In this document: positions 55,931 through 64,000 of the stretch, in pieces
How the letters are laid out: each line of letters opens with the position of its first letter
Numbering within the stretch: the first letter of the stretch is position 1
Source: Thuidium tamariscinum
Taxonomy: Eukaryota; Streptophyta; Bryopsida; Hypnales; Thuidiaceae
Assembly: GCA_947034885.2 (NCBI GenBank)
Contig: OX344749.2
Coordinates: 52,481,682 to 52,545,681, forward strand
Length of the DNA: 64,000 nt
Reading direction: 5' to 3'
Position numbers and translations under genes: made by a program
Notes under the pieces: generated by a model
What the model was told of the DNA's origin: nothing
Database searches by the model: none
What the model saw: the letters and a program-made list of their open reading frames with translations, nothing else

Positions 55931-58900
55931 ATGGGGAGTCTAGGCTCCAGGTCGCGAGGAGGCGTCAGGAGCTTGCTGGCTGTAGCTGCGTTGCTGTTGT
56001 TGCTGGGCTTGCAAGCGCGAGGGGAAACGGCGTCGAACGGAAGCAATGTTGGGAAGATTGAGTCCGTGTTGGACCGGCAGGAACCCCAACTGGAGCAGCA
56101 GCAGCCTTGGTTGGTTGCCGTGGGTCGCGTGTTCGGGAAGTGGGGCATGCGTGAGGGGAAGGAGTGCGAGGAGCACTACGGGATCATGCCGTGCTCCGTG
56201 AGTCTGGGCGGAAACGCGGCGCTGCTGGTGATCTATGGATACATGTTGCTGAAAGCGGCGCAGCTGCTGTCGGACGGGAGCGAGCTGCTGTTGACGGTCA
56301 TGAATCCTGGGGTTATCGGAGGACTCGTGTTGCCCATCCTCGGCGCCTTCCCCGACGCATTGCTCATCCTTGGTACGCACAGATTTCTGGGGTTTGGACG
56401 CATTGTTGTTGCATGTGCTTTTCGCCAGATCGTGCGGTTTCTGAAGAAGTCGTGGAATTCTGGATCGTGTGGAGTCGTCTCGGCTGTGGTCAGTTTCGGA
56501 GTTTCCGAGGATCTAGATTTGGAGAAGTTGACTTATTTAATTAGTTCTCTGTTACCATTGCGAATTTTCACGGCGATCCTTTTTGGAAATTTTGGATGCG
56601 AATTGTCGAATGTAGTGTACGAAGGTTAGGGGCACCAGGCTTTGGATTTTGGAGGGGTTGCTAGACAGTCTGAGGAGATTATGGGGTTTGGCAACTGGAG
56701 AGAGAATTTATTGTTCAGTTGTGCTTAGAAGGTTTTGTTTTTTCTCAAGCGTGGATTCAACACGTGTGGGGTTTACTGGTGGTTCGAATTGTCGTATTTG
56801 ATAACTTAACTGTTAGTTTGTAGGACGCAAGAGTCATTTCAGAATTGTAGCTATTTTTAGTGTAATCAGATCGGATCTAAGATCTTTAGGATTTCTTACT
56901 ATTTACAGCTACGGTCTGACAGTTTCTGTTCCTCTGCTTGCAATCACGGGGGTGGGGTTTGGGTCGTCAATGACTGGTGTTCTGGGCTTCAACTTGATCT
57001 TTAAGATTTTCAGAGTCTAATTTTGGAGGAAGTGTTTTTGATAATGCCATGCTGTACGCCAAATTTGTACACGAATAACATGCATTTCGGTAATCGGCTT
57101 TTTGTCGGTGATTTATGGATTTTCACTGAGGACACCGTATACCGTGGGTGGGTGTTCAACTGTAGTGGGCGAGACAAAATTAATTTGGCTCACAACAATT
57201 ATATCCTACGAGGGTGTACTACACGTTTCTTTCTATTTATTAGTCGAGGTTTTGAACGAAGTTGATTGCTCTAACTGTTATCGAATTACAGGCGTGAGAG
57301 TATGACTAGGCTTGTCACTAATCCATGAATTTGTAAGTATCGGTAGGTGGATACAGGATGATTGGTACAATAATGAATCTGCTCAGAATAACGTGGAGTG
57401 ACCTACACTAGAGGTTGTCCTGAGTCTGCAGGTTGCGAAAGCGCTGCATTAAATTTATGGATGGAGTCGGTTGTACCTATTGCGGTCCTTAGTTTATGTT
57501 TGTATTTGCGGTACTAAATTGTGTGGTCCCTGGCGGCGTCGACTCATTCGCTTGTGTGTAGCTTAGAAAATGGAAATTCATGCTCACGAAAGATGGAATG
57601 ATCAATTGCAGTGTCGGGATTGGGAGCGAGCGCGGCGGAAGCCCAGCAGGAAGTGTTGGTGGGAATGGGGTTGGTGGCAGGGTCGTCCGTCATGTTGCTC
57701 ACAGCGCTGTGGGGAGCGTGCCTAATTGTTGGCCGTTGTGACCTGGAGCCTCACCCCACCAGCGGCAAGCTGGTGGCCAAGGATCGCACTTTGACCAAAG
57801 GATTTGATCTTAGAGGTCAGTCCCATCTTACACCTTGTTCTCATTAATAAGATTACGGCACTTGCTCAAGCGTAGTTGTTATAAAATTTGAGCCCTGGGG
57901 CTATTTCGATTATTTCAGGGAACTGTTTCAATTATAGTCTCCTACATGTGAGTCTTAGGAGACAGTGATTTGGTGTAGTGGCAACGAATTTGCGTATATA
58001 TCATAAGTGGGATGCAACAACTAGTTAGGTTGGATGTTGGATCTTTGTGATTCAGTGCGCCTCTGCAAGTTTAGGAATCGCTTTTCCTTGCAATTGGAGG
58101 ACACATCTCTGTAACCCCTGAGTGTCTGAATGGTCGGAAGTGGGACTGTCATATTTATAGGAGTTCGAAAGAATTGCATAGGTAGCAAGAATAAGTTGTG
58201 GATGGGAGGAAGTGACGTTTTGTTCTACACTTCTACATCTTGGAAGTGGTAGAAGGTTTAGCATATTGGTTTTCAGAGAGAATTTTATATTATTGGTTCA
58301 GGCAATTAGGGCTTATAGAGTATTCTTTCGAGGACACTTGTTCTCATTTTATGGTAGTGACTAGAAAGAGCGTCCTTCACCTCAAGGACAAAAATCTCAT
58401 CAAGAATCAAATGTCACTGCAAATTGCTCTGAGCAATTTAATTGTATGCAGTAGTGTGGCTGGACTGACATTGATCTGGTGGGAACAGGGACGGGAGTTA
58501 CCAATGATCATCAAACGAAGTGGGCATCGTGGATTATGATGTCCACACTTCTACCCTTTCTCGTGGCACAAATTCCTCGACTCTTTGGTTTGAACACTCA
58601 AGGGCACTTTTTCATTGTCATCGCTGCCGTCATTTCATTTGTCGGCTTGCTTGCCTACTGCGCATATCAGGTCGGTTACCATTTTGTGAGAGTGATTTGC
58701 GTGCTTGATGGACTAGATAACGCCAAGTCGAAAAGAATTGGAGAATGTAGTAATAACAGTGATCCTACGCTAATAAAAAGAAATCTCTCTGCAGAAGAAG
58801 GCTTTTACTTCATTCTACATGTCTATGATGTCTGAAGCTATTATTTTTGATGAGATGGAACTATGTGCGTAGAGTGAGGAGAAGGATTATGGGTTATGAT

Positions 58901-61584
58901 CCTTGTTCTGACCTCACCAATGAGGCTTGCCATTGTGGACAAAGTAACATGAAACAAAGCTCTCGTTGCTTCACTTTTGTCTCATTTGGATGCGATTGGG
59001 TGTGGATGGTGTGCAGCTTGTGGCTCCTTGGATTCAGGAAAGGAGGATAGTCTGGGCCAAGCACAGATACAGGAGAAATCACGCTCTTCACAGGGTGTCT
59101 GATCTTACCCATCAACAGCAGTGGGGCAGTCTTTTCACTGCCAAGGGCGATCCCGACGAGGAGGTGCTGAAGAAGTAAGCACTGGTTCTTGAAATTATTT
59201 TCGTTCAGATTTTTGAGTTATATCCAATGGACATATTCATTTCATTGGGGAATCTCACGAAATCGGGGCATTTGGAAAAGGCTTCTACTAGGAACCAGAG
59301 CTGCCTGAGATGACTTTATAGAAAACGAGCAGTTTGAGACATTGATTTGAAATCTTATCAATACTCTAAAGTTTAGAGCTCTGAGGGTTCAGTTGGGCAA
59401 CTGGAAATTCGTGAAGTTGGAGCGATTCTGGTCCCCACCAGCTGGGACATTTATCCATACATAGCACTAAAGACTCGCCCTAGAAAGTGCCAAAGTTGTG
59501 GAATCCCTCTAATTGAATGAAATTGACTTCAAACTTACCTGATCACTCAGAAGTGCAGATTTGCACCCCTTGCATGTCACATTTGACAGCCTGAAATTTG
59601 CCAAAACAACGAGCCTTTTCCCCCTACTGAAGGAGAGAGCTGAGCAATTTCGTTTATGTTTGGACGTGTAGGTTATTTTCTCATTTTGACGAAGACAAGA
59701 ATGGCTATCTGACGGAGGCCGAGCTGAAGGGCCTCCTTTTGGGCTTGGGAATCAAGCGCCATGACGGGGAAGTCGCCGACGTGGATGAAATCGACCGCTG
59801 GATGGAGGAGTTCGATGTCTCCCGGGATAACCAGATTTCGTTGCAAGAGTTTCTGCAGGGAATCAAGAGATGGATGAAGATGTCCCTTGGCAGTTTCAAG
59901 CGGAGGAGGTCGGGACCCAGCGCCCCCTCCTCCGAACACCGCGATTGGGATTTTGAGGCCCAGGTTAAGGTACGCTCTTTGGGTTTGGGGGCCAGGGTCA
60001 TTCCTTCTCATGATCTCTCTGTTTTGCTCGACTTATTCTTCACTTACATCACTTTCCTATTAGTGACCCCTATTCATTAGATTCGGTCCTATTGAAACAA
60101 GATTAGTACAGTCCATGCTTCGAACGAATTTAAGGATAACTCGAGTAAATCACCGAAACATGTCAACATATTAGAATTGTAGAATTTAAAAATCTTGCCG
60201 TGCACAGAAACATGAGTTTTGAGGAACTGGAGTTTAGTGTCACCAAGTTGAAAATTAGGACCTATTTGAACCTCTTATCTATCCTAGGGTTCATCTGGTG
60301 GCAGTGTGGCACCTTCAGATTCTAGATGCCAAAGCTCTATGCACTTAAATGTACTGATTTATTCAGAGTTTCATCAGTTGAATGTCACATTCTAGTGCTC
60401 TGAAGCCCGCCAGTTTAGTGGATACGACTATAATAGCACATGTAGCTTACCAGGACATGTGAGAATGAATTTGCCGTGAAGGACAGGGAGCGTAGTTTTC
60501 TGTTGAAAATTCGATCTCAGGGTTTTGGAACTGTGCTTTGGTTATACTAGTTTTGGCGATTTTCAACATCCGGTGCTCTTTAGCTATCATACCATCTGTC
60601 AGATGCAATTGAAATCGTTGAAACAACGTTCAAATTGAAGCTGAACTAGAAAGCGAGGATATTCTCAAATGCCTGAAATTGGAATGATCAATGTGACCTG
60701 GGCTGGGCAGAATGCAAAGGTGGATCTAGCGACGCTAGAGGAAGAGGCGAACGACGATGAAGAGGATGAGAACAAAGCGCCGCCGTCGCGAGCACAGCTG
60801 ATCTTCCTAGCCGTGTTCTACATGATGGCCGGCGCCGCAGTGGCTGCCGTCTTCGCGGACCCTTTGGTAGACGCCATCGGCGGCTTTTCCAGAGCGTCCG
60901 GCATTTCGCCCTTCTTCATCTCCTTCATCGCCACGCCGCTGGCCACCAACTCCAGCGAAGCCATCTCCTCACTCATCTTCGCCAAGAGGAAGCGCAAGAA
61001 AAACATCTCCATGACGTACTCGCAGGTCAACACATGTTCACCACCTGGCAATCCGTTTAGGGTTTTTAGGGTTTAGGATTTAGGGAAGTACATCGAAACT
61101 TGACAGAATGAACGATGTGTTTTGCTATCAATTGGTTGTGGTTGTGGTTGGGGAAATTTGGTATACGAACTATATCTGATGTGCTTGTCAATGGTTTCGT
61201 TGGTGAAATTTGGCAAAGTAACGATGACTTCGCTTTGATGGGTTGTTATGTTACGGCGTTGAAATTTGGAAGAGGAACGAATATGAGGTTGATATCTGAT
61301 ATGCTTTGCTATGGACTGTGGTTGTGGTGGTGCAGATTTATGGGGCTGTGACCATGAACAACACCTTGTGCCTGGCCATTTTCCTGGCCATTGTGTACTT
61401 CCGGGGGCTTTTGTGGGACTTTTCCGCCGAGATTTCCGTGATTTTCTTCGCGACTTTGATAATGGGTTCCGTGGCCGCGGTGCGCACCACGTTCCCGCTG
61501 TGGATGGCTTTCATTGGCTTGGCTTTGTACCCGGCGTCCATCGGCTTGGTGGCCTTCTTAGATTACGTCTGTGGATGGCATTAA
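55931..61584 (+). CDS. NCL: NCL-type sodium/calcium exchanger with EF-hands
   Basis: Seven exons with all phases consistent: 55,931-56,372, 57,612-57,815, 58,489-58,670, 59,017-59,174, 59,672-59,969, 60,711-61,025 and 61,336-61,584; 615 residues, slightly longer than typical plant NCL. A signal peptide (about 1-31) precedes two groups of membrane segments. The first exchanger repeat contains GAFPDALLILVSG (about 139-151); the second contains PLATNSSEA (504-512, with Asn508 and Glu511 as likely ion ligands). The cytosolic loop holds two EF-hand loops, Asp335-Glu346 (DEDKNGYLTEAE) and Asp377-Glu388 (DVSRDNQISLQE). The second has Asn instead of Gly at loop position 6. An acidic stretch (EEEANDDEEDEN) precedes the second membrane block. 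In Arabidopsis, AtNCL is a membrane Na+/Ca2+ exchanger linked to salt stress; the same role is inferred here. Confidence 0.93.
61056..61085 (+). repeat. Short TTTAGGG telomere-like repeats in an intron
   Basis: TTTAGGG, a TTTTTAGGG variant, then TTTAGGATTTAGGG, about 30 bases downstream of the exon 6 donor of the exchanger gene. The motif is the plant telomere unit; short interstitial copies (telo boxes) occur in plant introns and promoters. Confidence 0.75.
61100..61335. repeat. Imperfect tandem duplications in exchanger intron 6
   Basis: A GAAATTTGG unit recurs at about 61,154, 61,205 and 61,261, and a longer block (GATGTGTTTTGCTAT ... TGGTTGTGGTTGTGG near 61,114-61,148) reappears as GATATGCTTTGCTAT ... 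TGTGGTTGTGGTGG near 61,298-61,330, directly before the exon 7 acceptor. The acceptor region therefore looks copied from, or to, the intron interior. Confidence 0.5.
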
Positions 61585-62355
61585 CTTATTGGACCTGGAG
61601 TGCTCAGCGTTTTGCTTGTTTTGGAATTGTGACAACCGTAGATTCAAAGCTTGGCTGTGGGTTGTTTGTTTGGCTGACTTGCCTCGAAGATGCACCGTGT
61701 GGGCTCTCAAGTACAGTCGCCAAGTTTCGCCTTTACTGCCTCAGTCACATGTACATGTTCTGGAGAAACTGTAATTTTGAGAAAGTGATGATTCAATCAA
61801 GTTGCCCCTCCTCTTGCATTTCACTCAATATTTATGCAAATTTTAGCAATGATGTATGTGCTCTTCAGAAGTTCAGAAAATCAGCTGGGTCACCATCAAG
61901 GATCACTCCAAACCAAGGCACTAGTCATAGCTCTGTCCTTCATTCAAGTTTCCCCCATTTCTTCACATCTTGTTTCCGTTTACTAGATCGGTCAGAGAAG
62001 CATCATGAATCTCTCGCAAACAGACAGATGACAAATACTTACATAGATTACTAGTTTCTCGGTGATCGTTTTCTTTTGTGCCACACATTGAATTTTATTC
62101 CGATGGCGAGAAGGAAAATACGGACTGGACCACCGCCTGGAAGGTATTGTCGGTGAACTTTGTTAGCTTTGACTTTTGTTTCAGTGTCGAGTTACTATGT
62201 GCCAGTATTTTGTGTGGCAATCTTCTCTGTGGAAATTGTTTGTTGATCTCTGAATTTGCGAACGCACTACGTATGGCATTGTTCTCATATGGCTGAGAAT
62301 ATATTGCATCACAAACAGATGTTCACGCAATCTGTTTCAAGGAGATTCAAGTACC
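61585..62355. other. 3' UTR and downstream DNA of the exchanger gene
   Basis: Moderate base composition. A plus-strand frame overlapping the last exon continues to 62,054, but it is out of frame with the gene and is a shadow. No further gene is recognised. Confidence 0.4.
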
Positions 62356-63093
62356 GGGTGATTGCATGAAACACATGTACTATTTTTTGTCACACATCTC
62401 ATGCTGATCTGTTTTTTGACCATAACTTTTGCATTTTCACTTCAAATGACTCAAGATTTCTCGAAAAGGTACTCATGACTATCATACATGTTACATGATT
62501 TTTTCATAATTTTTAAAAATAATTTAATATTAAAATAGTACTAATAATTGAATGTCACAAATGACAATTTGGAGGTTTTTAGTACTAAGAAGTACCTTTT
62601 TTTAATGATTGTAAGATGAAATTTGGATGAGATGGTCTTCTAGTAGACATCTAGCTCTTCAAGGAAGGATTTTTGAAAATAGTTAATTTTATGTGATGTG
62701 AAAGTCTACAAAGTGAGCTTTTTTTTGCTTCTATTTTGAAACATATAAAATACTATTTTGATGTTTTTTTGATGATTTTTTGGTGAATGACCATTTCTAT
62801 AAAATTGTTGCAAATGTCCACTTTTTATTTTTTGTATTTACTTATTTTTATTATTTTTTCCTAAATAAAACATAAAGATATGTATTTTCTTGAGGTTTGG
62901 CACTTTTCAAATTCTCTTAAAAAAATTTCTATACAATTCCTTCCATATGTACCTTCATCTTAAAGATATGTATATATATAAAAGTCATTTTTAAAAAAAA
63001 AATTAAATTAATTTTTATAATAATACTCCAGAAAAAGTCATGAATATTGTTCCAAAACACAACAAATAGTACAGGTGTTTTCTGCAATCTCCC
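62356..63093 (+). mobile_element. TIR repeat element, family GATTGCAAGAAACAC, copy 4
   Basis: It begins GGGTGATTGCATGAAACACA and ends ACAGGTGTTTTCTGCAATCTCCC; the inverted ends agree over about 30 bases, including GTACTATTT. 738 bp, uninterrupted, non-coding. Its right flank shares sequence with the right flank of copy 2 (43,287), so the two sit in the same larger repeat or in homologous sites. Confidence 0.7.
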
Positions 63094-63946
63094 TACGGAT
63101 AACGTCAATTTTGCTAAATTGGCTATATTCCACAAACCAAAAAATATGACATATATCTTGACAAAGGTTTAATCTAGGCCGCAGGTACCGACTTTGGTTT
63201 CAGGCCGTGCGGTTTCAACCACGCCAAAGGAATGGATTATCGCCAACTTAACGAAAGTGATGACATGTCCCTCGAAAACATAGAAAGAAATACAAGTCTT
63301 TGCATACACTACCAACAAAATCAATTTCCCGGAGGTGAAGAACATCACTTTGCCAACCCGAAAACTCCATGAGTTCATAATTTCTTGCGCTAACAGTGAA
63401 GGCAACAGAGAAAAATCCACCCGCCCACTCGCCCACTCGCCCACTTGCATCAATATGTCACTGAAATACATCAAACAAGCACACCTTTCTATTTGAATTC
63501 TCTCACTAGAATCCATTAAAAAGAAGTTCTGAAATGCCAAAGAAGGATCGGAGAAGAATTAAAAGCACATGTTAATGAGATTGACACATGGGATTGACAT
63601 GCATTCCATTCGTAAGACTGTCCAGCGACAATCACTTGAACAGTAATATGAAAAATGAAATTCTTTCTTCATAGAAAGTCTGAGACAGAGTCATGTAATG
63701 GGATCCACATTCTACTGGCTGTGCCACTATTAAATCTACAATCAACTGGAAGGCCACGTCACAAGAGCGATGGGTCAAACAGTTGAGCTGGCATCAATCC
63801 CGTGAGACTCGTGATGCAGTAAGAGTGTGTCTATTGATGGCAATCGTATGGAGCTCACTGTAAATAGTTGGTTGCTCATGAAAATGGAGCTCAAACACTA
63901 CGGACAACCAACTTCATTTAATTGTTTTCACACGGAGATTGCCGCC
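63094..63946. other. Upstream region of the last gene
   Basis: The first 70 bases match the flank of copy 2 of the TIR family. A 123-codon minus-strand frame (63,540-63,169) is open but shows no recognised family. The rest is the likely promoter and leader of the gene starting at 63,947. Confidence 0.4.
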
Positions 63947-64000
63947 ATGGATTTCGTAGCGGCCGTCAACGCTTTGTCCTCCACGGGCTGCTCTTCCGGA
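63947..64000 (+). CDS. Start of a gene truncated by the window end
   Basis: The ATG lies in a very strong translation context (GCCGCCATGG), and GC content rises sharply from here to the window end. The 18 visible codons read MDFVAAVNALSSTGCSSG with no stop. The product cannot be identified from this much. The Ser/Ala-rich start would fit a plastid-targeted protein or many others. Confidence 0.6.
   Translation, partial: MDFVAAVNALSSTGCSSG

Noticed and set aside
55728-56380. Minus-strand ORFs of 143 and 146 codons over the exchanger start
   Set aside because: Antisense shadows of the GC-rich first exon and leader.
61311-62054. 247-codon plus-strand ORF at the end of the exchanger
   Set aside because: Out of frame with exon 7, whose own frame gives the conserved C-terminus and stops at 61,584.
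1-64000. CRISPR array or bacterial operon
   Set aside because: No regularly spaced repeats; spliced plant-type genes throughout.

Overview
The window looks like nuclear DNA of a land plant. Two complete intron-rich genes belong to plant-typical families: a fused methionine-salvage enzyme (DEP1 type) and an EF-hand NCL-type sodium/calcium exchanger. There is also a STIG1-family cysteine-rich sequence, plant-type TTTAGGG repeats, and plant hAT, CACTA and MITE elements. The genes are far apart in AT-rich, repeat-filled DNA, so the genome is probably medium to large. A non-seed plant (bryophyte, lycophyte or fern) is a guess; the sequence does not settle it.

Layout. 1-2.2 kb: AT-rich dispersed repeats. 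2.2-23.3 kb: a nested transposon. The outer element is a hAT with an 8-bp target duplication (ATCCAGAG) and TIRs starting CAGCGATCCCA. It is split just upstream of its transposase start codon by a 15.9-kb CACTA element (CACTAC termini, 3-bp ATG duplication). The CACTA element carries two divergent genes: a TNP2-DUF4218-DUF4216 transposase to the right and a Transposase_24-like second protein to the left. All three transposon genes are broken, nearly always by stops that a single C-to-T or G-to-A change explains. 23.4-25.8 kb: a signal-peptide-like ORF and a STIG1-like cysteine-rich ORF. 26-33.2 kb: AT-rich DNA with a 277-bp MITE, a dispersed TTAA-flanked repeat and a 736-bp near-perfect hairpin flanked by TTAA. 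34.1-39.7 kb: the 11-exon DEP1-type gene. 40-55.6 kb: gene-poor DNA with several families of terminal-inverted-repeat elements, some nested, and one GC-rich island. 55.9-61.6 kb: the seven-exon NCL-type exchanger. 62.4-63.1 kb: another TIR element. 63,947 to the end: the first codons of a further gene.

The host genes do not form a pathway together; they are independent housekeeping or ion-transport genes. The main biology of the window is transposon architecture: two large nested DNA transposons with exact target duplications, several MITE families that can be delimited to the base by TTAA, TTA or TAA duplications, and a long hairpin that could be a small-RNA source. Exon boundaries were checked by codon phase at every junction of the two host genes; both give uninterrupted proteins of 540 and 615 residues.
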